Below, piece by piece: positions 1 to 11,725 of a DNA stretch of 64,000 nt. A model generated the notes under the pieces. That model saw nothing but the letters and a program-made list of their open reading frames with translations, was not told where the DNA came from and made no database searches. Numbering within the stretch: the first letter of the stretch is position 1; the number at the start of each line of letters is the position of its first letter. A program made the translations under genes and the position numbers. Origin of the DNA: Pithys albifrons albifrons (lineage: Eukaryota; Chordata; Aves; Passeriformes; Thamnophilidae); NCBI RefSeq assembly GCF_047495875.1, contig NC_092465.1, forward strand, positions 3,140,347 to 3,204,346, written 5' to 3'.

Positions 1-521
1 AATGCATCATTGTGCCTGACCAGCCCTAGAAACCTTGGAAAGACAAAATATGTACAAGTTGGTTATTAAGCATATGTGATATGTTTTGCCTTGTCACCTG
101 GCAACCAAAAGGTTGTTCTAAACAAATTTCACACGTTGCCAAAATTCCAACTTTTTGAAACATGTAAGCTGCTTATTTTTGATTTCTTTCTTTCCTTCCC
201 CTTTGTCAAACGCAGCCCAAGGTACGTCTTTCTCAGAAGAACAAATGTTGTCATTTTGACTGGTAGAAGAAACAACTTTTATAAATTTTATTCACTTAGT
301 CTTATGTACTGCATGGAAAAGTATTGGAACTGTAAGAAAAGATAGAAAATATGCTGTCTATGAAATTATTCCTAATCTGGCCTACAAATGTTTTAAAGTT
401 AACAAACAAACCGATGTTAATAAATCTTTGATTGACCTAAATTCAGCTAATGAGCTTAAAACAAAAGAAGCCTGGCTCAGGATAAAGTTTTAAATAATTA
501 ATATGTAGTAAAAGGAGGGAT
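1..521. other. Unique AT-rich sequence, no gene seen
   Basis: This stretch is AT-rich and has no repeat I recognise. Short open frames exist but lack splice borders or recognisable protein features. It ends where the CR1 copy at 522 begins. Confidence 0.6.
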
Positions 522-988
522 ATGAATTTGGTGAAAGGTCTAGAGGGGAAGCCATATAGGAAAGGGCTGAGGCCACTTGGTTTGCTCAGTCTGGAGAAGA
601 GGAGACTGAGGGGAGACCTCATTGCAGGTAGAACTTCCTCTGGAGGGGCAGGCACTGATCTCAGCTCTGTGGGGACCAGGGACAGGACCCAAGGAATGGC
701 TGGAGCTGTGTCATGGCAGGGACAGCACCCAGGGAATGGCTGGAGCTGTGTCAGGGCAGGGTTGGGTTGGATCTCAGGAGAAGGTTCTTCCCCCAGAGGG
801 TGGTGGGCACTGACCAGGCTCTCCAGGGCAGTGGGCACGGCCCCAAGGCTGCCAGAGCTTAAGGAGTATGTGGACAACGTTCTCAGGGACAGGGTGGAAT
901 TGTTGGGGTGTCTGTGCAGGGCCAGAATTTGGACTGGATGATCCCTGTGGGTCCCTTTCAACTCAGGCTATTCTATGTTTCTGTGATT
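522..988 (+). mobile_element. CR1 LINE 3' fragment (plus strand)
   Basis: This is a 5'-truncated CR1 retrotransposon copy. The left part translates in frame to [20 protein letters not shown], the typical C-terminal end of CR1 ORF2. It continues through the common CR1 tail: a segment ending [14 protein letters not shown], then GGGTCCCTTTCAACTCAGG, then the terminal TTCTATGTTTCTGTGATT. About 50 bp in the middle, GGAATGGCTGGAGCTGTGTC with its GGGACAG flank, is duplicated near 691-750. The frame is broken beyond the LEKRRLRG region, so the copy is dead. The orientation follows from the ATTCTATG-like terminus lying at the right end. Confidence 0.93.
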
Positions 989-1326
989 TCTGGATCTATA
1001 AAATGTTGTGGAGGAATATGATTATCTTATGTGGGGAAAGAGAAGTTAAAGTTCTTAATTTTTCGGAGTTGCACAATACTTAACATAGAATTGATCAGAT
1101 CATTGGCTGACATATGTTTAGTTAGAGGAGCAAAAAAAGCACTGAAATGTCATTTCTTAAGCTTGAATTAAAGGTTCTAAGGACAATATTTCAAACTGCA
1201 ATGTAAAAGCTACACTGCTACCCTCTGGCAAGCTTTAATAACCTCATACATTCCGTTACCTCCTTAATCTGCCAGTTCTGTTTTCTATACATCTGATTGC
1301 CAATATATTTATCTTTCCCCAGCAGT

Positions 1327-1350
1327 CCCTCCCTCCCTCCCTCCCTCCCC
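1327..1350. repeat. (CCCT)n microsatellite
   Basis: Six tandem CCCT units form a pure pyrimidine run on the plus strand. It lies just before the CpG-bearing unique block. Such tracts vary in length and can form triplex DNA; no function is implied. Confidence 0.9.
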
Positions 1351-1389
1351 TGTGCAGGCAGTGGCAGTGCTGATCCAAGCCACTGCTGA

Positions 1390-1880
1390 TGGGATTACAG
1401 CTCATTACCACGCCAAAGGTGGCTGGGCTTGGGGTGCACAATGGGCTGTGACATCGTCGGGCGAGGGGAGGCAACTCGTTATAAATGACAACGCTCCGGT
1501 AATGACACACACGGAGTTTGGGAGTCAGCAATGATGAGTGGACCTCTTAGTGATATCCTTGGTAGGAGAAGATGCCTAGGAAGTAAAGATGGATGGTTTT
1601 TCCATGTGGTTCATCCAGGATTTTCCTGGTTCCATCCTACCCAAGCGATGGGTTTGCACCGGCTTTGCACACCACAAGCACCGGAGTGCCACGTGTTGGC
1701 ACTGAGCTGCAAGGGGAAGTGTGGACATTTTTAATTACCTTAATGGTGAGCTAAAAAGTGCTTGTGCCTCTAATGCCATGGAGAGTGCAGAGAAGGGCTG
1801 TAAAATGCTAAAACAATGGTAGCCTCGTCGCTGAATGATGCAGCGCTCTGTGATAATGTGGTACGGTTGGAAAAGATCTG
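1390..1880. promoter_or_regulatory. Candidate cis-regulatory element (CpG-retaining unique block)
   Basis: CpG is rare in the surrounding AT-rich DNA. Here CpG dinucleotides cluster: about eight between 1405 and 1520 (for example ATCGTCGGGCGAGG, AACGCTCCGGTAATGAC), more at 1645-1700 and again at 1825-1870 (CCTCGTCGCTGA, AGCGCTC). CpG retention outside repeats suggests DNA that is unmethylated in the germline, as at enhancers. TAATGACA words resemble homeodomain-type sites. No open frame here looks like a protein. The call is inference from base composition only. Confidence 0.35.
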
Positions 1881-3420
1881 TATTTTTTCAAAGCCAAACA
1901 TCAAACAGAAGGAAAAAGGTTATGTCACCTTCACCCTCACAGTACTGTCATTTATATGCTATCAGCTCATTAAATTCACATTAAGATACTCCATGGGACT
2001 TTAGGAGCTATTAGTGCACCTAAAATGGCATAACAAAATCTCAGTTCACTTTAAGAGAGATGGCATTGCGACATTTTGTATTTCATCACTGAATTATTAC
2101 AGTCTCAGATGCATTCTGCTGTGATGGTAATGGAAGGAGGAATACTAGAGAGGAAAGCTGTCCATTTGTTTATCCCCAGGGAGAGAAAAAAAGAAAGTTT
2201 GAGAAAAAACTAGAGTGAAAGTAAAGCATTAACAATTTAACCCCTGTAGCCATGCGAAGGAACACGCAGGATTTCTGTGTTCTGCTTTTCAGGATGTTTA
2301 AAAAAATGAGAGAAAGAAAATTTTGTATACAGGGAGTCGCTTCAGGCAGTGCAAGGTGCAGCAAATGTACTGCATGAATGCACCTCAGTCTTTTATAGGT
2401 GAAGTCTCTCCTGGCAGCCATAAAATACCTTCCTTCATATAAATTCTCCTGATCAAAATGGTTATTGTGATTAAATGTGATGCTCTTGTTAGTTTGTTGT
2501 TGTTTTGTCTCCCCATGGCTTTCATCAGCAAATAATTGTGTTGCTGTAGGTAAATCTGGGGCCTTGTATTTATAAATCCCACGTGGGCCAATTCCCAGGC
2601 TCAGAAAAGAATAAGGAAAACTGAAGCCATACCAAGTTATCATTAAATAAATAATATATAGCTATGAATACTGATTAAACACCATATTGCTTGATAAATA
2701 ATGATTAAAATTATATTTGCATTAATAAACCACATATATTTATGGTTTTGGTCTGTGAAATAGCTTGGTCTGGGGATGCTTTCTCTACACAGTAAATGCA
2801 GCTCTACATTAAATACATAAATAATATGTATTGAAAGATATAGAATAAGTTAAATTCAGTTTTTAATTTGAGGCAAAGATAATTTTCTTATAAATGTATA
2901 TGAGTGATTTAAAAAAAAAAAAGAAGGTTGAAGGACATCAGTCACTTCATGTAATATATTTTTCTTAATATCTATTTAGAATTATTAGAAACCAGTAATT
3001 CCTTAGAAGTGCTTCCTTCCCTCTCCAGTCAACACAAAAATGCCACAACTCAAGAGCTCAAAGACATTGAAAGAGTCACTGAAAGAGAAAGCTCCAGGTT
3101 TTGAAAGCAGAGGGGAGGGAAGGAGCAGCAGAGAGAATAACAACCAAATAACTGCCCAGCAAACACCTGCTAAATTTAATACAACATTTGCCTACATTTA
3201 GTGCTTAAGAGCATTATCTCTTCAGCCCAGGGATTCTGCTGCTTATTAGACAGTTCACCTGTTGAAAAGCACCACAGACACCAGTTTTATCATCAGTAAA
3301 TGGCTCTTGAATGGTTACTCTGAAGGCTAAAACCTGGCTGTGGATAGAGTTTTCCATCAGTCAAAAAAGATGTGCTGCACTTAAAGCCTTGGGATTTGCC
3401 TTTTGTTGGTTTGCACTTTC

Positions 3421-3840
3421 CTGATGGTGTGGGATGCTGATGGTGTGGGACGCTGAAGGTGTGGGACGCTGAAGGTGTGGGACGCTGATGGCGTGGGATG
3501 CTGAAGGTGTGGGACGCTGGTGGCGTGGGACGCTGATGGCGTGGGATGCTGATGGCGTGGGATGCTGATGGCGTGGGACGCTGATGGCGTGGGACGCTGG
3601 TGGCGTGGGATCCTGATGGTGTGGGACCCCGATGGTCTGGGATATTGAAGGTGTTGGATGCTGATGTGGGATCCTGATGGTGTGGGACACTGAAGGTGTG
3701 GGACCCTGAATGGTGTGGGATCCTGAATGTGTGTGTTCCTAATGGTGTGGAACCCTGAAGGTGTGGGATGCTGAAGGTGTGGGACCCTGAATGGTGTGGG
3801 ATCCTGCTGGTGTGGGACTGTGATGGTGTCTGATGCTGAC
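3421..3840. repeat. 16-bp minisatellite (about 26 units)
   Basis: Degenerate tandem repeat whose commonest unit is CTGATGGTGTGGGATG, with variants GATGGCGTGGGAC, GAAGGTGTGGGAC and GGTGGCGTGGGAC. The left half (3421-3615) keeps a strict 16-bp period. To the right of about 3615, units of 11-17 bp and more substitutions appear, so the right edge is older or less homogenised. The strand bias is strong: G-rich on plus, C-rich on minus. A 203-codon minus-strand frame over it (3293-3904) has a His/Pro/Ser-rich repeat such as SHAISVPRHQRPTP and is a by-product of the repeat. Confidence 0.95.
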
Positions 3841-6013
3841 CTGAGTACTGGGCAGCTTGGAAGGCAGCGAGCTCATTCCCATAAGTGACTGCCAGAAAAC
3901 ACAAAGGAATTAATAGGGAATTTTGTCCAGTCTGGGACAGGAATTTTAAAGGTCTAACAAGGATTTACAGCCCTGGTGTTAATGCTGAAGGGCACTAAAT
4001 TTCAATCTGCTTTCAGGCAATGGAGCAGTTGCACATAAACAGGGGAATTTTAAATTTAGGATGATGTGAGGCAAAAGTCAGCAGTAGTTGTGTGATTTTG
4101 GGGAAAGTTCTGGGTCTTTCTCATGGAAGATGTTAAAACCCAGAGAATGCTGTGAGGTGACTCATAGAGCAATCTGGTAAAGGTGGTTGTAATTGTATAT
4201 ATTTTATGTGTTCTGTTCAAACCTCAAGATGCCAAATATTTGGGATAGCTGGAGAAAAATACAACTATATATGACTTACTTGTGTATTTATTTGCAAAGG
4301 GAACCAGTAGGAAAAACCAAGTTTATACTTTTTGGTACTTGTCATATTACCATTGACATAATGATGTATTTTTGAGATGTAAATTTAGAATAATTTTTTT
4401 TTCCCAGACAAATCTCCATTGTCAGGAACAGAAATTCAAGCCTTGAGATGGTGGCCAATTTAATACAAACACTGCAATAGCAGTTGCACCAAGCTCACAA
4501 ATTTCAAGCTTAAAGTCATGCTTTGTGACCACTGTGTCGTGGATTAGGGCATTCACCAGAAGAATCCACAAAGACTTGATCACTTATATAGAAATATAGT
4601 TTTACAATATTTACCTAAACTTTTTGAATATATTGTTCATTGGGTTTATTTAGATATATTTATTTAGATAGAAGTAGTTCTTGTTTTTCTTCAATGACAA
4701 CATGGTTGGGTAGAAGTCAATCATGCCATCAATGGGTGAATTAAAGCTTGTGTTGATGTGCTGGCTTAGATGGAGAGTTGCTTCTGGTCCACACAGCTCT
4801 AACTCCAGAAGAAATGTTCTTCCTAAAAGTGAGTATCTTGGCAGGGAATATCCCAAGGCTAAGGAGCTCCAGCAGAGCAAATTCAGAGCAGAAAAGCCTC
4901 CAGTGCTGCTGAGAAGACTGGGAGAAATCTTTGTTGTGTTTTTTCCCAAACCCAGCAGAGCAGTCAGGTTACTGAGGATCACATTTGCTCCCAAATTTAT
5001 CAGAGCTGACTAATACTGTCCCTTCCAAAGGAAATGTCACGGGCAGACAGACCCACTCCTACTCCAGGCTAAGAGCACATGGCTGGGTGCTGGGGCTGAG
5101 GACATGGGGGATGCTTGTTTTTCACCCTGCCACCTTTGAAAACCCCATGTGAGCCAGTTTATCTGCTGAGTGTTCCAGTCTATATCAGCCAGAGAGAAAC
5201 AAATAAATGTTGGCATTGTTACTGTCCACTAGAGAGGCTGATTTTACATCCAGAGCTCTGTGCAAGCTTTTATGAAGTTTGCCAAAAAATCCAGGGACTG
5301 TGATATTTAATAACATTCAGGGGTATCTAATTTGCAATCTTTCCATCAGGTCCAAATAATTCATGTTATTTGTTTACTGTAAGTCGATTATAAAGTTGAT
5401 TTTCTTTCATATCTCACCTGGCCACCCAGCCCTTATTAAGTGTCCTACTGATCCTTAGTATTTATTTTATAAATGAAATGGAGTCTATCCCCTATCCTTG
5501 TACAGTCACCTAAACAAAAAACCTCCTTCAGCCACTAAAGAGCTTAATTTTGCACTTCAGTTTTTTGTCACATCTCATGACATAGAGTAGATACTCATTG
5601 TTGCCACTAATGGATTGTCTGCCCTGGGAATTCTTTCACAGGCACTCACTGAAATAGCTGGAAGTAAATATTTCTGTGCTTATAGACCTACCTGGGGTTC
5701 AGTGTCTCGGTATTATGTGGAGTGTCAAGAAAATAACTGTGGGCTGCTCACTCTGTGAATTGTTCTTACAGCTGCACTAGACCTGCCTGGCTCCATGACA
5801 TCTCCAGGAGGGTTCAGCAGTACCACCATCCTCTCAAAAGCTCAAGGTAAACCAAGCAGAAGTTAAACCTGTGCCTGCCTAGGCTGGTTTGCAGAATCCA
5901 CCCCAGACTCCCACTCCTAGAAACCTTTCACTTCCTCAATCGCCCCTTTGAGGGGTTTGGGAGCAGAATTAATTGAGAGCTGAATAAATTTATGCTCTTT
6001 TAAAGAATTACAG
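3841..6013. other. Unique sequence, no gene or repeat recognised
   Basis: Mixed AT-rich and moderately GC-rich unique DNA. I found no splice-bounded frame, no tandem repeat longer than a few units and no CR1 signature. Short T-runs and A-runs are present. Confidence 0.55.
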
Positions 6014-6655
6014 ATTTATAGAATGGTTTTGGTTGGAAGAAACCTAAAAGCTCAACTAATTCTACCCCTTCCATGGGCAGGGACACCTTCCTCTAGCCCA
6101 GATTGCTCAAAGAACCATCCAGCCTGGCCTTGGGCATTTCCAGGGATGGGGCAGCCACAGCTTCTCTGCCCAACCTGTGCCAGGGCCTCCCCGCACTCAC
6201 AGGGAAGAATTTCTTCCTAATATCCCATCTAAACCTCCTCTCTGTCAGTTTGAAGCCATTCCTCTTTGTCTTGTCACTCCAGGTCCTTGTAAAGAGTCTC
6301 TCTTCAGCTTTCTTGTAGTTCCTTCAGGTACTGAAAGGAGCCATTAAGTGACCCTAAAGCTTCTCTTTTCCAGCCTGAACAACCCCAATTCTCTCATCCT
6401 TTCCTCCCAGCAGAGCTGCTCCATCCCTCTGACCATCCTGGTCCCTCCTCTGGACTAATTCCAGCAGCTCCATATCCTTCCTGTGCTGGAGACCCCAGAG
6501 CTGTGAGATGTCACCAGAGCAGAACAGAGGGGCAGAACAGAGGGAGAGGATCCCTTCCTGCCTTGCTGCCCACAAAGCCCAGGGCATGGGGGGGGGGGGG
6601 GTGTGTCTGGGCTCTGAGGGCACGTTCCTGGTTCATGTCCAGCTGGGTTTCCTTG
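6014..6655 (-). mobile_element. CR1 LINE 3' fragment (minus strand, long copy)
   Basis: It starts with TATAGAATGGTTTTGGTTGG, the reverse complement of the CR1 3' end, and runs through GGGGCAGCCACAGCTTCTCTG, CAGTTTGAAGCCATTCC and CTCTGGACTAATTCCAGCAG into the ORF2 coding part. The right end (ACGTTCCTGGTTCATGTCCAG) matches the more 5' CR1 segment that normally reads 'TTGCTGGCTCATGT', so this is among the longest copies in the window. Frames are broken. A run of 14 G sits inside it. Confidence 0.93.
6588..6601. repeat. Poly-G run (14 G) inside CR1
   Basis: Fourteen consecutive G occur between GGCAT and TGTGTCTGG. The run interrupts the CR1 body and is not part of the usual CR1 sequence. Length may vary or be misread in assembly. 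Confidence 0.9.
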
Positions 6656-8654
6656 GGAGTGCTCAGAAATATTATTCTAAGCACCCACAATGCTGATTTT
6701 GACACCAAAGCTCCATCAGCTTTTGGGAGAGATCCTGACCTGCCTTCATCTCGTGGCTACACACAAGGTATGATATCAATAAGAAAATTATTTGCATTAT
6801 CTCAGTCAATTAAGGAGTGTATTTAGAAATAATGAGGTGAAGCTCAGAGACAAAAAGTGTGGTGCACTCTTTGACAAAAACAAGAAAAAAACCCAAATAA
6901 TTAAGAAGTGTGGAAAATTTTTACTAGCCTGTATGATGAACATTTAGTTTAATATGTAAATAATTACACACAGTAAATGTAGATTAAAATTAAAAAGAAA
7001 ATCCTATTCAATAGCGAACCTCAAGTTTTCTTTTTAAATCAGACAGGAATAAATAAAGATTTGTGGGTTTTTTTTCTGGGGGAAAAATAAATATGAAAGG
7101 TCACAACATGTCTCTAACTTGTCTGGACGTGGCTAGAGGGAAATGCTGTGTAGCAGAGCTCTCCCAGGGACTCCAGGCTTTAGTTTGAAGCAGTGATTGT
7201 AAGTGATCAGTCAGTGCCCTGCTTCTGTCTCCTGCACTTGTCTGAGCAAGAAGATCCCAGATATTGGGATTCCTTAGGGAATCACTGCCAGTGCTGTGAG
7301 ATGTGACACTGAGTTGTGGCCAAATCCCCAACTGAACTCACCATCACCATAATGAAGAAAAGTTCTCTGACATTTTCTGGTGTTTCATAATTGATACCTA
7401 TAACCATGTTTTGATTCCCAGCATAAGGAATTCAGCATAAAGCTGAGAGTTCAGATGTGGAATGAGTTACTGTGGCTTGACAAATTAACAGACATCAGCT
7501 GAGCCCCAGAAACCAATTTGGTGCACCCTCATAGCCTGTGGCAAGGGGAAGGTGAAATACATTCTCCTCAACTGGAAAGAAAGAAGTGTAATCTAATTGG
7601 TTTTATCCTTTTTGTGAGGTGGCCCAAGATGATGCAAATGGGGCAGGGCACTTCAGCACACTGTGATTTTTCAAGAGCAGATACTTCAGCACAGACTTAG
7701 TGACTTTTCAGTCTGTGGTAACTCTTGTGTCTCAGCTCTTGATCCGTGTGTTGTGCCCAAGTTGCCTGAAGATTCCAAGTTTGGCCAATGTCAGAGTAGT
7801 GTGGATGTCCTGCCTTCTGTGGGACTGACATGCCAAGGAATGGACCATCAGGAGGGATGGTGTAAGTGTAAAGGAACCAGACAAAGGAAAGTCCAGCTCT
7901 AGAACACAAAGTCTCCAAAGAATCAGAGTGTTTGGCAATTTTTAGGCAGGTCCACATGAAGTTTTTCTTCCTTGTTTTTTTCTTTTTACATTTTTTAAAA
8001 CACGGACTCTTATGCCAGAGGAGGTCTGGGGTGGGCAGAAATTAAGATATTTTCTAAAATTTGAATTGACTGAATTTCTGAGTGTGGATTTTTTGTACAT
8101 TTTCTTGCTTTCTCAGGAAGGGGCATGTGATGTGACACACACGTTACTGTGCACTCAGACACAGTTTGAGGGGGCACAGATAAAGAGGACTTTGGGGATG
8201 ACTTTAGCTTCGTGTCTCTCACTTTGTTATGAAATGCCCTAAATAGCCCAGCCTCAACCTGACACCCTTCAGGAAATACTTAGCACTGAAATCACCAAAT
8301 AAATGAATCTTTGATATTAATTATGGAGAGCAGCACTTTGGGAAGGGCAGAAGAAGCAGGGTGGTGTTTATTTGCATGTTGGGGGGAGAAAATATTGATT
8401 TGGAGGATGAAAATGCCTTTTTAAAAAGAAAATTAGAAAAAAAACAATGAAGTTTAGTTCTGTCCTTAAACTCTGAAACTATAAGTGTGGACTGCAGAGC
8501 CACAAGAGGAAGTTTGACCACTTGGACTAAGATCTGGGGTAAAAACACGTTAAGAGATAGAAGGGAAAAAAATCTGAGTACAGAAGAAGTTAAAATACAT
8601 AGCAGTAAAAAGAATGAAGGGAATTCAAAATCAATCAAATGAAACAGAAAAATT
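6656..8654. other. Unique sequence, no gene recognised
   Basis: AT-rich unique DNA with no CR1 signature and no tandem array. Overlapping short frames at 7660-7960 on both strands have no recognisable motif. The purine tract begins at its right edge. Confidence 0.55.
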
Positions 8655-8814
8655 GGAGAAAAGGAAAAAGGAAAGAAAAAGGGAAAGAAAGGGGAAAATA
8701 AAGAAAAAGGAAAGGAAAAATTTAAAAGGAAAGGAAAAAGGAAAGGAAGGGGAAAAAGAAAAGAGAAAAGGGGAAAGGAAGAAAAAGGAGAAAAGAGAAA
8801 AGGAAAGAGAAAAT
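8655..8814. repeat. Homopurine tract (GAAA/GGAAA-rich)
   Basis: About 160 bp of nearly pure A and G on the plus strand, with only about four T and no C. It is built of irregular GGAAA, GAAAA and GGGGAAA words and has no fixed period. Frames over it encode only Lys/Arg/Glu-rich (plus) or Phe/Ser/Pro-rich (minus) low-complexity peptides. Such tracts can adopt triplex DNA under supercoiling. Confidence 0.9.
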
Positions 8815-11649
8815 CATGCTCTAAATTCATATAAATTAGGAGTTGACCCACATGGCCACGGATCTAAGAGGGGTTTCAGGCCTTGGTGGTTGTACTCTTT
8901 GCTTGATCAGATGTCAAAACATATGGGTAGCCTTGATCAAACTCTCCCTCACCCACATTTACTTATCTGAATATTTATTGAGTCATAAAGAGCAAAAACC
9001 TACTGTCCTTAACTCTGATTGCCAACAGGCAATGGCAAGAAGTCCCAGGGATAGACCCTTCCACTTTGGAAATCCTGTTTTTTCAGGATGCTTCTTGGTG
9101 GAGTGTCTGGAAAAGATGGCTTAGGAAGTCTTTATCCAACCTGCATGTGCATTCAATGGGAAAACACTGTATGTCTTTGATTTTTAACTGTGTGTATACA
9201 CTTTCATTTTATTTGTTTTTAAATAATGGGTCATTCAGAGCCATATTCACTGAACTACCTACTCCTATAAGCATATTTATAGTAAGTCTGTAACTTGGTT
9301 CAATGAGAGATGTGGACAGTACTACCTACTGCCTAAAGTGTTGGCTGATCCTGAGGTGAGTCCTTAAATCCCTGCCAGGTGAGATGATTTTGGGCAAATC
9401 AGGTCCCTCTGGACGTGGCTCATTTTACCCATAAAATAGGAATAATTAGCCACACTTCTCTCCTCCCTAAATCTTGGGATTTGCTGTTGGGCTGTTTTAC
9501 AGGAAATCAGCCAGATCCATAACTGGTTTGCAGCAGAAGAAAACATATAAAAGGAAAAAATAATCAGTGTTGCACATCAGTAATTACTCTTACAAATACT
9601 TTTATTTTTGTGGTTGTTTTGACTCACAAGAACAGTTTTCATAGGTCTGTCTACTATTCTTACATTAGTTGTATTTCAGACTTCCCTTCAACTCATTAAA
9701 TCAATATCCATATTAGACAAAACCTGCTGTCAGGTCTCACCAGCTGACAATTTTTGCTTGATGAGAACTTTGACTCTCAGTAGTGAGCAGAGAAGCTGTT
9801 CCTGAGCTCATCTGTCGGTGCAAGAATTGCCTCAAGAGCATCCAGCAACTCTGCAAGGTCTGAGCTGAATCTGTCAGTGCACTGACCTTGCCTTTGCCCT
9901 TACTCCAAGGATATGGATCTCTAGACATCAACAAGCTAAACAGAACTAAAACCCTAAGCAACCAAAACATAAACAATCAAAACAACAAATGCATTTGTTG
10001 CATTAGCTGACAGCACCCATAATGTCACCGGACAAATATGTAAATACTGACCTAAATCCCTTCTGCTGGAGACTTTTGTGCTCACTTTAAATGTTAGAAC
10101 AGACAGCTCAGGCACAGCTTGCCCTGGGTCTGCCCACAACCCTTGGTGCCCACACAGCCCTGGGTGCAGAGCTGTGCCACAGCTACTCCTCCTGGGAGCT
10201 GAGCCTTGCTGGGATTCTGGGGGATTTCAGGAAACTGAGGGTTTCATTCTTAGGAATTTGGCACCGCTCATTAGCATTCAATTAATTAAAACCAAACTTA
10301 TCTTTTGGCTGAGTTCAAAAAATAGACATCTGAATGTGCAGGGAATTGGAGTACTGTCCCAATCCATCAATTAGTTGGACATTAATTGCATTTTTTCCCA
10401 CTGACTTCAGGAGTGGTGGATCAAACCAAGTGTGGTAGTTTGTGTGGAATCAGTTTTTTGCTGCTGAACCCAAAAACTTTGGTAGGTGGTTCCCAAAGCA
10501 GGTAATTCACATTAATGTTCCTTTCCATTTGGGTGTTCATGGAAACAGGGTGGCAATTCTTGGGTGGTTCTTTGGTCATGTTGGCCAAAACTGGATATTC
10601 CAACCTCTCACATCTCCAGGGACAGACACCCACATTTTGCTCCACTGTGGAAATTCATATAAATTGGTTCTTCTTTTTGGCTGAGCAGGAGATGTTTAGT
10701 TTTCCAGGTATTTATTGTCTCTTCCCCAAAGGGCAGGAAAGGCTGATGGTCTGGGTGAAGACCAAACCAAAAGGCTGGAGAGATTTTGAAATGTGCATTT
10801 TTAAATATCAAAAGAACCATTTTTGCAATGGTCATTAAAATATCTGCTCTCTACAATCAGTTGATACACAAATCCATATAAAGTCCAGATAAAGTCTTGA
10901 TCTGAAGCATTTTGCAACTTCATCCGTGTCCAATTAAATGAAAAATAAAATAGCCAGTTCATCAAAATTATCAAGTCTTCAAGAAAACTTGTCTTTACTT
11001 TTCAATATTTTTTATTAAACAGACTTACAATAGTTTTTAAATTTTTTACCCCTCTGATAACAGATTATTTGGATAAGGATTAGACAGTTGTTAATGTTAA
11101 TTATAACTCTTTTTGACTTGATATCTCTAATTCTGGAGCTTCTCTTCCTTACTAAGGTGGTGTTCACTGGGACATAGGTAGAATTCTCCTAGTTCTGGAG
11201 AGCTGTGGTCTGGCTTTTATGGAATATTGAATATTTGTAGCATTCCCAGATGCTTAATTCAGACTGATTTCAGCAGAAGTCAGGCAGCTCTGGCATCTCT
11301 GATGTCATTTAGGATGTATAAAATTACAACAATGCCATTTCCCTCCCTCAGTGAAATTTTATGAGGATAAAATTAAATCTAGAATTGTCTTAAGGTGTGT
11401 TTCTGACAGCAATTTTTCAGCAGTTTTTAGGAAAACCTTTGCTGCTGCTGCACTTTCTGTGGAGGGATGTGTGAGGAAAGACTTTAATATGGTTTTAAGG
11501 GAACTGAAAACCAGAACTTCATATTCTGGTTATTTCAGGATGGAGGTGTGGTTTTGCTCTTTAGAATTTTCTGTGATAAATATTTCTTTTGGAATATTTT
11601 TTTTTATAATCTGGATGTTTTTAAGCTGGATTGGAAATTGAATCTTAGA
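8815..11649. other. Unique sequence with one possible MIR-like fragment
   Basis: No gene recognised. Apart from the MIR-like stretch at 9381-9455 I see no repeat. The segment 10090-10260 is locally GC-richer (GCCCTGGGTCTGCCCAC) but has no CpG cluster and no splice-bounded frame. The segment 10850-11110 is AT-rich. Confidence 0.55.
9381..9455 (+). mobile_element. Possible MIR-type SINE core remnant
   Basis: The words TTTTGGGCAAATCA, then a CTCTGGACGTGGCTCATTTT stretch, then ACCCATAAAATAGGAATAATTAG follow the order of the MIR core region: 'cttgggcaagt', 'ctctgtgcctcagttt', 'catctgtaaaatgggataata'. The match is partial and recalled by eye. If true it is an old amniote SINE remnant, which occurs at low density in birds. 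Confidence 0.45.
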
Positions 11650-11725
11650 AAGATTTGGGTTTCAAGGGACCTTAAAACTCATTTCATGGGCAGGGTCACC
11701 TTCCCCTGGACCAGGTTGTTCAATC
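11650..11725 (-). mobile_element. Short decayed CR1 remnant (minus strand)
   Basis: AGATTTGGGTTTCAAGGGAC, CTTAAAACTCATTTCATGGG and CAGGGTCACCTTCCCCTGGA follow the opening of minus-strand CR1 copies (TTTGGGTTGGAAGGGACC ... ATGGGCAGGGACACCTTCC). Only about 75 bp are left and the terminal ATTCTATG words are gone. Confidence 0.7.

Larger units (their letters stand above)
989..3420. other. Unique sequence with a CpG-bearing stretch and a short microsatellite
   Basis: No gene is recognisable. The stretch holds the CCCT microsatellite at 1327-1350 and the CpG-bearing blocks between about 1390 and 1880, both listed separately. From about 2640 to 2960 it is very AT-rich (many TAAATA words). The region 3000-3420 is ordinary unique sequence leading into the 16-bp minisatellite. 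Confidence 0.6.

Noticed and set aside
522..941. Overlapping ORFs with [14 protein letters not shown] as a host gene
   Set aside because: This is the common CR1 ORF2 tail, often mis-annotated as a host protein; the frame is broken and the copy is truncated.
3293..3904. His/Pro/Ser-rich 203-codon minus-strand frame
   Set aside because: It is the translation of the 16-bp minisatellite; two overlapping frames show the same low-complexity pattern.
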